This document shows positions 35,601 through 46,965 of a DNA stretch of 64,000 nucleotides, piece by piece. The position numbers and the translations under genes were made by a program. Source of the DNA: Smallanthus sonchifolius (taxonomy: Eukaryota > Streptophyta > Magnoliopsida > Asterales > Asteraceae); contig CM042046.1 of NCBI GenBank assembly GCA_023525975.1, forward strand, positions 43,718,501 to 43,782,500, given 5' to 3'. The notes under the pieces are model-generated. The model worked only from the letters and a program-made list of their open reading frames with translations, did not search any database and had not been told where the DNA came from. Positions within the stretch are counted from its first letter, which is position 1, and every line of letters begins with the position of its first letter.

Positions 35601-37839
35601 CCTCTGCTTCTGGACTAGAATGACGATTACAGTGGTTGAAGAGTTTCTTTAGAGTCGGGCAAAACAGGATGACTGTGCTCTCTATCGTGACAACCAAAGT
35701 GCAGTTTATCGTGCAAAGAATCTAGTGTTCCACACCAGATTGCTGAGTGATGGTACATTGTCATTGTGGAAAGTCTTTGATACAAAGAATCTTTGATACT
35801 AAGATGGAGAAAACTGAGACGTTGAAACTCTGCTTAGCTTCGACTCGCCTTGTAGAAAACTGATGAGAAGGTGTCCAGCTAGAGAGAAGAGGATACATGG
35901 TTTATTTTAATAACAAATCTTGGATGAAGGTACGCTTGATAATCATCGTCCAAGTGGGAGATTGTTTAAATATGGAGGCTAATGAACTTTTGACAGTTAC
36001 AGTTTTGGGGTTGGACATCTCATGCACCTGTCAAGTGTTTTACACTAAGTTAGCTTTGGCCGTTTTCCTTTTTTGGGATAGTTGGTGCAAAGCTTATGAG
36101 TGCTCACTCTTCCAATACAACATTACATAAGATGATCCATGATCGAATGAAATTAGAAATATGGGCTTGACTCATGGAATTTTAGGGGCAGATGTCGGTT
36201 GTGTAAACTTAGGGAACACGTTATTAACCCTAATCCGCTTATTATATATAGTCATGTCATGTAATTGTAATGTGTTATGAGTTTGCAAAATGAAAAAGAA
36301 TCAATAAAATCTGTTATATATCATATAACAACCATGCCCAGTAAAATCCCACCAATGGCAAAGGCTATTGGCAGGGTCTGAGGAGGGTGGGATGTAGGCA
36401 AACCATACCTGTATCCTAAAGGATAAAGAAGTTGCTTCCAGAGAGACCCCCAACTCCAAAAAAACCTATGTGGCCATGAAGAGGATATCAAAAATTTGCG
36501 AAGAAACATCAGACAACAACAAAGATCTAACAATATAATAATCGTCAGATACGAATAATCTTCGACCTGTGGATGTATCCTAATTACATCAATCTGAGTG
36601 AACCACATTATCTTGTGTTCTTTATTAGTAATCTTTGTTCGTGAATTTAGTGTATCTTGTTGCTTTTATACATTACGCCTTACGGTTATTTGACAAATTT
36701 AAGATCTAAAATGTCATTAAGTCCATTACAAATGATGAAATCTGGATGGTCTAAATCTACATCTAGTAAAACATGGGATTTCTGATCCAAGAGATGGTTG
36801 TTTACATTTGACACCGGTAGTGTATAGTAGGGTACAGTTTGAACCTTGGTTTAAAAAAGCGCTAGGCGAGGCGAGGCGTTTCGGTCCCAAAATCCGAGGC
36901 GCCACGCCTCAGGCGCGAGGCGAGGGCTTCACGTATGCGAGGCGCTAAGCTAAAAAAGTAATAAAAAATTTAGTAACATTCTTAAAACCTCCCAGTAAAT
37001 GTTGTTTCAGTCTAAAAACTCCTCCTTTTGAGTAATTTTCACAAAACTTGCAAGAAAAACAACTTAAAAAACTTATTTAAGTAAAGAGGAACTAAAATTG
37101 AAATCAAATTCATAAAAAAACAGTGAAAAAAAGGCAAAAATACATGAAGCGCGCCTCACCTCGCCTCGCCCCTCAAGCCTGAGGCGGCGCCTCAGGGCGC
37201 TTCATGTATATGGGGCGCCTCACCCATTTGAGGCGTTTTCTTCAGCGCCTCACGCTTTATGCAGCGCCTCATGGCGCTTTTTTAAACCAAGGTTTGAACT
37301 CATTTAGTTTATCTATAAGAGTTCAAATGGGAAACTGTTTGTGGTATTTTACTGGGTATGTTTGTTTATAAGAGTTTAGACAGGTAAAAGGTTATCTTTT
37401 GCTAAATTGGTGAAAGTTGGCCAAATAGCTTTGCTAACAAAATTAGATTATTTGTTTTAATATGTTTGTAATCATACTTAACACTTACGTAGTTATAAAA
37501 GTTACTTTAAACTATCAGAGAAAATTTGTTTCAGGTTTTTACCACAAACATTTTTTTGACCCATCACCCAAACCCACCCGTTTTGCCACATGTAATCATG
37601 TAATATGACCTAACACTTTTAGTACTGAAGCATCGTCTGTTGCAGCTAGACCTGGTTTCCAAAAGCCACCCGGTTCCACCTCATCTCCTAACTCTTACAT
37701 GTCACCTGTTCCTATCAACGAAAAGGGAATGCTTCCTGCTGATTATGTTGTAGAAGATACAGATTCTCATTTCATATATGTCTGCACGAAAATAAGCGAG
37801 AATTCTGATCTCAGTAACTCGTTGACGGTTGATATTTGA
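26653..37839 (+). CDS. SAM-dependent methyltransferase, EEF1A-KMT4/METTL13-like
   Basis: Eight exons: 26653-26842, 28773-28886, 29008-29076, 29725-29744, 29826-29878, 30003-30033, 30122-30203 and 37646-37839. Each junction has GT-AG and the phases close exactly, giving 250 aa. The fold is a class I Rossmann methyltransferase: motif I is VLMVGCGNAG (residues 55-64), the acidic residue that contacts the SAM ribose is in NVDIS (D81), MDVRDMGFF follows, and DKGTLDAL precedes ILKPGGVYML and ITYGDPRARM. The N-terminal YWDARY and FDWYQQY motifs match the family that methylates lysine in elongation factor 1A in animals; the plant substrate is unknown to me. Exon 8 (GMLPADYVVEDTDSHFIYVC) is the conserved C-terminal strand, so the gene is probably functional despite a 7,442 bp seventh intron. 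Exon 4 is only 20 bp. Confidence 0.88.
27890..28296. mobile_element. MULE-type MITE in methyltransferase intron 1
   Basis: The inverted ends share GTTGTAAAAATCGC and are flanked by GAATGTGATC at 27880-27889 and 28297-28306 (10 bp, of which 9 is the usual MULE length). Inside, GGCCTAGGCGGGATTAATCG is tandemly repeated about three times near 27935-28005, and GCCTAGGCG blocks recur inverted near the right end. There is no ORF of its own. Confidence 0.75.
31462..31746 (-). repeat. 3' LTR of the internally deleted element
   Basis: 285 bp, TGATAGGAACC...TTCATATCA on the plus strand. It pairs with 32952-33237. Confidence 0.85.
32952..33237 (-). repeat. 5' LTR of the internally deleted element
   Basis: 286 bp, near-identical to 31462-31746. 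Differences include AACAGATTG versus AACATATTG and a small indel in an A-run. Confidence 0.85.
33715..34560 (+). mobile_element. Copia-like LTR pair with short internal region (plus)
   Basis: Two diverged but alignable stretches, 33725-33868 and 34418-34552, share TTAGTTATGTATTTATCATA-like, ATACACAATCA and ACTCTTCCT blocks and resemble copia LTR 3' halves. The first is followed by TTGGTATCATTTATCAGAGC, a disrupted initiator-Met primer site. The interior reads as broken gag-like sequence rich in GCCACCACA. It is old and imperfect. Confidence 0.4.
36325..36480 (-). mobile_element. RTE LINE 3' UTR fragment (minus) in methyltransferase intron 7
   Basis: The reverse complement reads GGGGGTCTCTCTGGAAGCAA, then TATCCTTTAGGATA, GCCTACATCCCACCCTCC and GGTGGGATTTTACTGGGCAT. 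This is the same 3' UTR as the LINE at 19757-20363. No ORF remains. Confidence 0.7.
36842..37294. mobile_element. GC-rich TIR element (AGGCGC-type) in methyltransferase intron 7
   Basis: The left end AACCTTGGTTTAAAAAAGCG and right end are exact inverted copies over about 21 bases. The interior is packed with GAGGCG/CGCCTC motifs in both orientations around an AT-rich core. TTTGAA borders both sides if the ends are drawn at CCTTGG, but the duplication length is ambiguous. Confidence 0.6.
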
Positions 37840-39174
37840 TCAACGACCGACCCAGTTAGCCTCAAGAACGTGGTAATAAACAGTTTGTGATGGTGTTTAT
37901 TGCAGGTTCTTGTTTTGTTTGTATTTTTATTTATGGTTAGTTGTATCATTTGATTGTTGATTTCTGAGAGGAAACATGACTAAATGATAACTGTATGTCT
38001 AGACTGCTATCATTTTTGTCATTTGTTATCATTAGTTGGATATGCTGGTTGTGATCGCTAAAATAAGGCGTACGTTTTTATGCGGGCCGTAATGGTCCGG
38101 GTCGGGTAGACATGTAAACACTTACTGTCATCTTATTTTTAGAGTGGGAAAGATGAGCGTGTCACCCGTAAAAAGGTTTAAGGTCTTAAGGATGCTGGAT
38201 ATATGCACAAGTTTTTATGCGTAAGGTTTAAGGTCTTAAGGATGCTGGATATGCTGGTTGTGATCGCTAAAAAATATGGACCGGGTCGGGTCGAGTTCGG
38301 TCGGCATGGAAACACTTTTGTTTATTTTGAATTCTCTTTAGAAGTAAATTTTTTTGGAACTATCTATTTTTCATCAACAGTTAATGTCTTAATATGGTTA
38401 TAGTTATAGAATTAATATTTTTACAACAATAGTTTAAAACTTGGAATACAAATAGTTAAGAATGCTGGAATCCTTGACATCTGATCTACACGGGCTTCAA
38501 TACGGGCTGTATGAGGTCATCATGCCCTACGTAATACGAGCTGTATGAATATCCTTCGAAGTTCGAGTGCACAGCCTCATAGCGATACGAGCCGTATTGG
38601 TTTGGCAATACGTGCTGTGCTGTACGCGTGTCTGACACGTTTACACCTAGCCACTCACTTTAGCCGACTTTCTAGGTATAAATAAGAGCCCTTGGCTTCA
38701 TTCATTTTATTCATTTGTACTATCATAAGCTCTCCTTAAGTAAGCATTTTATAAAGTATTAAGGTTATATTAGAGGCTAATTAGGAGTCTTGGTGAGTAT
38801 GATAGCTGATTAACCGAAGCCCGAACAAGGGATTATCCACATATTTGGTGGACAAACAGCTGGTATGCCATTTATGTTCGTTTCTGGTTTTAGGTGACTA
38901 CCAATACAGGCCATATGGTCCAAGCCCCGATGTAGGCCGTATATAAATATATAATACATGTCGTATGACAAACCTGCAATACAAGCTGTGTAGGCAGGTA
39001 AGTCATAGGGACCGTATAGGGATCATGCGGGTCGTATAAGGAGGGTTATAATACGGATCGTATGAGTGTGAAATGTGTTGAAGAGAACCAATAGCATAAG
39101 GTTTAAAATTGTGGTTTAACGCATTTAAGAAACGTTTAAAGTTATGAAACTCTTATTTAAGAACTAAAAGGAAC
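37840..39174. other. 3' flank of the methyltransferase and LTR-like ATACG...CGTAT region
   Basis: 37840-38000 is probably 3' UTR. 38030-38310 holds an imperfect tandem duplication (GATGCTGGATATGCTGGTTG and TCTTAAGGATGCTGGATAT repeats). 38480-39070 has at least eight copies of a degenerate palindrome ATACGRGCYGTAT and a TATAAATAAGAG box at 38673, resembling a degraded retrotransposon LTR. No gene is seen. Confidence 0.45.
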
Positions 39175-39498
39175 ATTGGGGGTAGAGGTGCACAAAAGAA
39201 CCGGAACCGGAACCGATCCGATGGATTATCCGAAACCGGATCCGGTGAGAACCGGTTTTTTTAGAACCGGTCCGGATATTATGAGAACCGCCGGTTCCGG
39301 GACCGGTTCTGGGTTTTTTGACGGACCGGTTAAAAATCGGATAAAAATCGGATTTTTTGGAACCGGTTTTTTTCGGACATTTTGGAACCGGTTCGGAACC
39401 GGTTCTAGCCGTTGGGGTTAAAAAAAAAAACGGCTATATAGCCGTTTTATGGCCGTTTTTTTGTTTTTTTTTTTTTGTTTTTAAGGATTGAAATTTAG

Positions 39499-39506
39499 TA
39501 TAAATA
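39499..39506 (+). promoter_or_regulatory. TATA box of the hAT transposase gene
   Basis: TATAAATA lies 117 bases upstream of the chosen ATG, inside the transposon, and a sharp change from the CCGG-rich subterminal zone precedes it. Confidence 0.6.
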
Positions 39507-39615
39507 GGTATTGGGTGTTTGTGTTAGTTCACCACAACATTCTAGCTCTCAAAACTCAAAAACGCTCTCAAAACGCAAAAAAACGCTCACGTTAAGCAAA
39601 AAAAAAAACGCTCTC

Positions 39616-41708
39616 ATGGCTTCCGCTTCCGCAAGCACTCAAAATTCGGTTGGTGGTTCTACTAGCGATGTTACGGTTGTGTCAATACTTCCTTGCTCCC
39701 GAAACCAAGAAATATGGGCTTATTTCGATTTATGCGAAATGTCGAACGGCTCGCAAAAGGCTCGTTGCAAACGTTGTGGTAAACTTTTAGCTGCGGCGGG
39801 AAATAGCAGTTTAAGGAAACATATTGCTAGTCACGCAAGACACACTCAAGAAGGTGAAAATCAAACTCAAATTGGTAGGGATGGAGGAGTTTGGCAATAC
39901 AATGTCGAAAGTGTTCGTGAGAGAATGACACATTTCGTCATTCAAGAAGGCTTGCCTTTTGATCATTTTGATAATCCGCGCTTGACGAGGATGATACAAG
40001 AGACGCTTCAACCGAATTACACAAATGTAAGTCGTTCTACTTTGAGAAGAGATTGTTTAAAAATGTGGAAAAGAGCCAAAAAAGAATTAATTTTAGGTTT
40101 TGAAAAATTAAATACCGGCATTAACTTAACAACGGACGTTTGGTCCGCTCCACATGGTTTACCCGAATCGTACCTTTGCGTTACCGCACATTGGGTTCAA
40201 CCGGAGTCGTGGCAAATGATGAAGCGTACGATTGCGTTTGATTATTTTGGATATCCACATACCGGTGAAAACTTATTTTATATTTTAGACTCGGTAATTC
40301 AAACTTATAAAATTCAACCGAAAATATTTTCAATATCTTTTGATAACGCTTCAAATAACACAAACGCGGTCGAAAAATTAAAAATAAAATATGAACCGCC
40401 TTGTAACGGTGTTTTTTTTCATAGTCGATGTGTTGCACACATCATTAACTTGGTTGTGCAAGACGGTCTAAACGTCCAAGAAATAAGAGACGTAAAAGAA
40501 AATTTTAAAGTGATGTTACGTGAAGTTTTTAGCACAAGCAAAAAAAGATATATAAACTATAGAAACTTGTGCCAACAAACGGATTCCATCTTTTTAGGTC
40601 CGAATTGGGACGTACCTACTAGATGGAACTCGACTTGGAAAATGTTTGAATCGGCCTTAAGGCAAAGAATTACTTTAAAACATTTCCATGATGAACTTGT
40701 GCAAAAGAAACGTTGTTTACAAAAATTTGATAATATAAGTTGGGATATGATCGAGAAACTAACTAATTTGCTTGAGGTTTTTAAAAATGCAACTACATGT
40801 TTATCGGGAGTTTATTATCCCACGTCTTCGCTAATACTTCAACAATTATACTTAATATGTAATAAATTAAAAGAGTTTGAATATCACGGCACTATTTTTG
40901 AAAAAATGGTAAAACCTATGAAAGCTAAATTTAAAAAATATTTTTCAGAAATGCCGGCCGTTGTTACATGTTCGGCCGCCTTAAACCCAACGATTAATGT
41001 AACCGGTGTTGAAACATTAATTGGATCAATATCGGATGATTTAAATATGTTCGAGGAAGACCCAAATTTTGAATCAAATGCAATAGGGATTTCAATTCGG
41101 CTTTTAATAATATGTTTGATTATTATTTACGCAAATATGGTGGAAGTGGTGATCCATCAAACATACGTGAATCAATGGGTTCGGGTTCAACTTCTAGTAG
41201 TTCAAGGAACCCGATGCTAAATTTATTTAACACTTTAAGAAACGAAAATACTAAACGAGCTCGTGGAACCACACCAAGTAGCGAGCTTGGGAGATATCAA
41301 GCAACCGACTTTATTTCTACTCTAAGATCCGAAGAGTTTGAAAACTTTGATATCTTGAGTTGGTGGCAAGGAAGGGAATCCCAATATCCCGTTCTAGCCG
41401 CAATGGCCCGTGACCTACTAACCGTCCAAGCTTCCACGGTAGCTTCGGAATCCGCTTTTTCTCTTAGTGGCAGGGTTTTATCTATTCGAAGAACGAGGCT
41501 TACACCGGAATCTATGGAGATGTGTATTTGCTTGAAGGACCATTTGGATGCCGTCGAACGTGTACAACATGTTGCAAAATTAGAAGGCGAGCTTGACGTT
41601 GAACAAGAAATACATGAATTCGAAGTAGAACATGGGGCGGCGACTCCACTTTCGGACGAAGAACAAGCTTACGATGAAGCCCAACGTATCTCAAGCGAAG
41701 AAGAATGA
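39616..41708 (+). pseudogene. hAT transposase (BED zinc finger, hATC), single frameshift
   Basis: From the ATG at 39616 the frame is open to 41220. The N-terminus has a BED finger (C51, C54, H69, H73). The RNase H-like core follows, with first acidic residue in LTTDVWSA (D174) and second in SFDNASNN (D243). Near 41085 the homology moves to another frame, which stays open to the TGA at 41706 and carries the hATC block (ILSWWQGRESQYPVLAAMAR, then STVASESAFSLSGRV) with the third catalytic Glu region. A single missing base, or a small undetected intron, explains the shift. It is related to plant RICESLEEPER-type proteins but lies within intact transposon ends. I used ATG 39616 because the frame upstream has no ATG and overlaps the leader. 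Confidence 0.85.
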
Positions 41709-42097
41709 AAACCGATGTTACAAAGACTACGACGAAGAATATTGAAAACATAATAAATAATTAATGCTTTGTGATTCAATTATGTTTTTTGTACGAACTA
41801 TTGTTAAATAACTTAAAAAAATCTACAAAATAAATAAAACATGTATTTTATAGTGTATCTTTGTTAATTTTTAAATTTTTTTTTTTCGGAACCGGTGGAA
41901 CCGGTTTTTTTTAACCGGTCCGGTTCTAAATATCCGAACCGGTCCCAATAGGTTCCAAGTCTCCACACCCGGAACCGGATCCGAACCGGAACCGGTTCTA
42001 ATGGATCCGGTTATTGACCAACTTTGACGGAACCGGTCCGGATCCGAACCGGATCCGGTTCCAAAAAAAAACCGATTTGTGCACCTCTAATTGGGGG

Positions 42098-43166
42098 TGT
42101 AATTATAGGTTTTTTGTGGTGACAAACAAGGTTCAAGTGTTAACCATGAGTGACGTTTAAGTAAGGTGAGCTATTATAAATATTTTTAAAATATTAAATG
42201 AAAATCGGTTTGGAAAGGAGGAAAATATTGAATTATGTACATATAATATAAATTTGTTGGCCATGTAGACATCACAATAGTATACATATGTAAAACTAGA
42301 TGTGGTGAATGTATAAATAAAAGTTCACTTTCCGTTACAACAAATTGATCCTAAAGAAATCGATATCTCAATCAACAAATCGTTGAACACACTACGATTG
42401 TTACTATTTACAAAGTCTTTAAACATTTGCAATGGGTTAATAATGCAAGCACCACCTTAATTTCTACACAAGAGATTTAGGTTATACCGAATGTTTTTTC
42501 TTATTTCCAACAATCCCTAATAAGTTATTAAAACCGATACCGATGATAAGCTTCTAAAACCCTTTGAGATAAATATATGGATTGGATATAATTCTATTGT
42601 CCTTTCGAAAACGGTATAGTTCTATTGTGTTTACGATTGTTAAGATCTTTTATATATGGGCTTCAAAATCTTCTAGGGTTTGTCACATATTTGTTACATG
42701 TATGAAAATGCCTTTTCTATTTCTCTAATTCTTCCTTCAATCTGATCTTTAACTTTACCGAATTGCTTGAACTTTGTAGTAGTTAGCGTAATATGTATTA
42801 CTTTGGATTAACACACCTTTTGCATTGACTAATAACTCGATTCTTGACATTCAATTTCTCAGATTTGACTTTGAAGATTTCGTATGTGACACCTTGGACG
42901 AATCACATATCGTTCTACTTTGTCCATTAAAGAGATATTAGGACAAAAGAAATGCCCCCCTCCCCTCAAATAACACACATTGGTTGTTAACTCCATAGTT
43001 AAGCATATTCAATCGGGGATAATCCATGGATGGATGAAAGATAGAGAGATGATGGTCCGTCACCATGCATGGATTGTCCATAGAAGACCTCGGTTTTTGC
43101 TGTGACAGGGGGAAGAGAGAGAAAGTTATCGGGCATCGATGATGCTCGTAGGTGACATGTCATGAA
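42098..43166. other. Intergenic, no gene seen
   Basis: AT-rich with no open frame of note. A CCCCCCTCCCC run is near 42955. Confidence 0.5.
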
Positions 43167-43380
43167 GGGCATGTTTGGGATTAATTTTTGAGCTCCTTAT
43201 TAACTTTTAAAAAAAAAAGTTAATAAGTTAAAAGTTTGTTTAGGTAAACTAAAAAGAGAGAAAAATAGAAGGAAAAAAAAGAGTTTTCAAAAAGTAAAGT
43301 CTCATTTACTTTTCAAAACTAGTTATTAACTTTTTGCAAAAGTTAATAAGAAGTTTTTAAAAGTAATCCTAAACATGCCC
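43167..43380. mobile_element. Tourist-like MITE upstream of the MADS-box gene
   Basis: The ends GGGCATGTTTGGGATTA and, in reverse complement, GGGCATGTTTAGGATTA are near-perfect inverted repeats. GAA lies directly outside each (43164-43166 and 43381-43383). It is 214 bp and lies about 280 bp upstream of the MADS start codon, so within its likely promoter. Confidence 0.65.
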
Positions 43381-43661
43381 GAAGAGTAGACCGCGATCAG
43401 GGGCTATTTTGGTAATTAACCAAAGCATAACGGGCAAATAACTTACCATTTCCGTTTCAACCCACCTTCCCAAAACAACTAATCGGAGAATTTGTTTGAA
43501 AAAATTAGAGTGGGACCCACCGTAAAGAAAACCAAATTGCCATGCAAAAACTCCCCATATATAGCAACTTAATATACACATAGAAAGAACAGACAAAAAA
43601 TAATCATAGATTTTGTGGGGAAACTTGAATTCTTGCTGAGTTTGGGGGATTTGATAAGAAG

Positions 43662-46094
43662 ATGAGTGGGAGAAAAAAGATTGAAATCAAGAAGATTGAC
43701 GGTGTAAACAAACGACGAGTGACGTTTTCAGGTAGACGTGGTGGGTTGTTCAAGAAAGCACATGAACTATCTGTGATGTGTGATGCTGAAGTTGGTGTCA
43801 TCGTCTTCTCCGATACCAACTGCCTTTATGAGTTCTCCAGTTCCAGGTATTAATTATCCAAACACCATTGCAAACGTTTTTGGATTTCATTTTGACTTTT
43901 TATTTTCTTTCACTTTTGGGTTTGAATTTTTGCCTGAATCTTTAAGTTGTTTTATGGGGTTTTGATGCTTTAATTCAAGATTCAGTTTCGGTTTCTAGTT
44001 TTTTGGAAAGTTCTGTGGGATATCAAGAACACTTAATCAATCAAGAATCAAATATCCATTATATGTGAAATCAGAATACGAACAATGGATCAATTACACT
44101 CTGCAATGAAAAGTCAAAGAAAACCATTATGTATCATGAAATTGATCAGCGAATTCTTACAATTTTGCGCCTATTTATAGTCTATGAAACGGTACTAACA
44201 AGGTTGTTACACCCATTCGTTTGGGGTACCAGAAAACCGTCATTAACCGTCAATAAAGGCCTTTGACGTTTGTCATGTTTGACTTTCGTTTTCTGCCTTG
44301 TGACCAAAAACATAAAAAATACATAATCAAATAATCTAAGTCTAGATTACATTCTAATAAGTTTGATTCTTGATTTATTGTTTCTGGTTCTTGGGTTTTA
44401 GACTTTTAGTTCATCAATTCAATTGATTTCATGTACCCAAAACTAAGGTTGCATTCTTGATTGATCTTTTTGCAGCATGAGGGGAATAATCGATCGATAC
44501 AATAGGGATACAGAGTCATCTACATCACAAATGCAAATGCAAGATGAGATGGTACACAATCTTGCACACCTGGGAAAAGGGTGGGTTGGGTAACGGGTCA
44601 GAATGGGTTTGGGTCAGGATGGGTTATGACCAATATGAGTTCGGGTCAAAACGAGTCATTTTGAAAAAAAGTATCAATTTGCTTCGAATCAGAATGGGTT
44701 TTAACCAAAAAGTGGCTTGGGTTGAAATAAAATGTCTTAGAAAAGAAAGGTACCAAAATCTAGTACCCGTTTGAACCCATTCTAAATTTACTTAGTTTTT
44801 TGGCGACCCATCTTGACATATATTTTTTTAAGGTGTTACCTATTTCAACATGTTTTATGTTATGGTGTTACCCAATTCAACCCAAAATACAAATTTTTTT
44901 TACCCAAACCAACCCATTTCCCCTACTTTGGGTCAAGATTGTCAGGTCTGCAATCTTGTAATCCCTTTTGGTACAATGCTGTGTTTTTCATCCAGATATG
45001 CACTAACTTTATAAAAAAAACACAATTCCATTTATATGTTCATAGAGACAAGAACATGAAGCCATTCAAGAACTTCTAAGAAACCAAGTTACAAATCTCA
45101 AAACTGAAAATGAGTATGTTTTCTTGGCTCAATCACTGGCTTAATTTGGTGACACATATCCTTAATAATAATATAGTTTTTGTGTTAATGGTGTAGGCGG
45201 TTAATGGGCAATAACCTTGGGGGCTTAAGCGTGCAGCAACTGAAGCAACTCGAGCAACAACTGAATGATGGCTTGATCTCCATCAAACAAAAGAAGGTTT
45301 TGATCCACCTTTATCACCACCTGTATGAATTATCTAAAGGACAATGTATATAATGCCTAACTATATGCAGGATGCTATGCTGTTCGAGGAGATGGAGCGT
45401 TCAAACTGCAAGGTAATTAAAAAACATGGATACAATACAAACAGAAATGGAGTTGTGAATTTATGTTAATTTCTATGGTTTATTTTTTTTCCAGGAGCGC
45501 GAGCTTGGTTATGAAAACGACGCCCTTCAAGGACAAGTAATCATCTTACAACATCAGATTCTGTGAAGTTATTTTATTAAAATTTTCCTTTTTATGTTTA
45601 ACAATGGGAATCATATGTTACAGGTTGAACAGTTAAAGCGGTTTATCCCAAGTATCAGTGATGCCCACTCAAAGCATGAGCGGGCTAGCCAGCTTGATAC
45701 CGCGTGCCACTATGAATGCGGTAACACACCTCCAGAAACAGCACTACAGTTGAGGTATGCTACTTAATAAGACCTGTATTAATCCTATTATTTAGAGGTG
45801 TTGGATGACGGGTCAAAATGGTTCTAGACAGAAACAAGCAACTTTATTTGGGTCGGCCCAAAACACTTTTTGTCTGCTATTTACAGGAGCGTGTGCTTAT
45901 TAGTTTTGACCTGTTTTCCCATTTGATCCGTTTGCTTTCGGGCCATTGGCCCATTAAACATAGACCAAATCGGCCCGATACCATCGCATTGACTTTGGAT
46001 TTTCAGGCTAACTTGCGGTGACCACTCGAGACAGAAGGGGGTGTCGCCAAGGATTAGACATGATTCAAGTAGTTTTGGAAATGACAAGATATAG
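43662..46094 (+). CDS. MIKC-type MADS-box transcription factor (AGL15/AGL18-like)
   Basis: Eight exons: 43662-43846, 44476-44551, 45046-45113, 45197-45296, 45371-45412, 45495-45536, 45624-45754 and 46007-46094. All have GT-AG introns with closed phase, giving 243 aa. Residues 1-60 are the MADS domain (KIEIKKI, RRVTFSGRRGGLFKKAHEL, SVMCDAEVGVIVFS), which binds CArG-box DNA as a dimer in the nucleus. After an intervening region (MRGIIDRYN), exons 3-6 encode the K-domain coiled coil (LGGLSVQQLKQLEQQLNDGL, ISIKQKKDAMLFEEME), followed by a variable C-terminus with ALQLRLT, like the LQLGL motif of AGL15. The exon pattern (two 42 bp exons) is that of MIKCc genes. Subfamily is a judgement from K-domain resemblance; AGL17-like is the alternative. 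The GRR in place of KRR after VTFS is unusual. Confidence 0.85.
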
Positions 46095-46965
46095 CAATGA
46101 TCATGAAAGTTACTCTTTGAACTTTGGAGATTATATGTGTGATCAATGATGGAAGTTCCTTTGAATTCTTTTCATTCTGAAATTCATGTTTGCAATATCA
46201 TTTTTAAGCAAGAATTTTGTTTTTGTTTTGTTATTTTTATTAATTTAAAAATAAATTTTATAAATTATAACTTTATAAGATTGAATAAACACCTCAAGTT
46301 AAAAATGATCTACAGGTAATAATCTTTAAATTTTAATCACTAATATATATCGCACAAATATCGTGCACATTGTTATCATAAAATTCAAGTGGTGAATTCG
46401 GTATCAAAAACAAAAACACGTTAATCTGGCTAACTCCCAAACAACTTTTTATTATATCCGGAAAATATAACTAAAAAAACTGATTACAATAACTCTCTAA
46501 CTCTCATAATAAAACCTTAATCCGGTAACATTTATTTATAGACTGACCCAAACTTGGTGAAAAAGAAACATAATAACCCTAGTTTGGTCATTAAGCAACC
46601 CAATAAAAACCAATTAACACATGGGTTTGGCCCGTTTCTTGGGCCATACAACAATTAAACCAACAAAAATCTTCAATGCAATTTTAATCATTTGATTATT
46701 TATGCGTATTATATGAAAATATGTAGGATCAAATGTATAAAAAACAACCGAAGGAGAAGAATCCCAATTGAAGCACCAGATGTTTAAGTTCCACAAATCA
46801 AGAATAAATTTCAAACCCCTAACTTCAGAATAACACAGTACAGACAGTTTATGATTTTTCTTAAACAACCAACACACATTTTGAAAACATCACTCGTTTG
46901 TTATATGTAAATCCTCAATCTTCTTGACATTAAATTTTATGAGTTCTCTAGTTTTTTTTCGCTTT
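46095..46965. other. 3' flank of the MADS gene, intergenic
   Basis: 46095-46260 is probably 3' UTR. The rest is AT-rich with no gene seen. Confidence 0.5.

Larger units (their letters stand above)
30753..35860 (-). mobile_element. Decayed Ty1/copia retrotransposon (minus), host of nested elements
   Basis: On the minus strand, copia pol pieces are recognisable but broken by stops and frameshifts. There is an integrase-core segment (VTFIDDSTR about 34890, then LKSDNGSEYN about 34760), an integrase C-terminal segment (VKVKYDERDKPEAKSKK about 33620), and an RNase H segment (LRRWLLRYLKGTSKIALCYK about 31190, then a tail near 31000). At 30753 a polypurine-tract-like AAGTGGGAGATAG precedes what should be the 3' LTR running to lower coordinates. 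It lies in intron 7 of the methyltransferase gene, antisense to it, and was itself hit by at least the LTR element at 31462-33237. Confidence 0.55.
39183..42089 (+). mobile_element. Near-intact hAT DNA transposon
   Basis: The terminal inverted repeat TAGAGGTGCAC is perfect at both ends, and the 8 bp TSD ATTGGGGG (39175-39182 and 42090-42097) is perfect. Both subterminal zones (39200-39410 and 41885-42065) are dense in AACCGG/CCGGTT repeats, as expected of transposase-binding arrays in hAT elements. Inside is one transposase gene with a BED finger, RNase H-like core and hATC dimerisation domain, preceded by a TATA box. The 2,907 bp length, perfect ends and near-complete ORF suggest recent insertion. 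Confidence 0.92.

Noticed and set aside
41112..41708. A separate hATC-only gene
   Set aside because: It continues the transposase after a single-base frame change inside one transposon.
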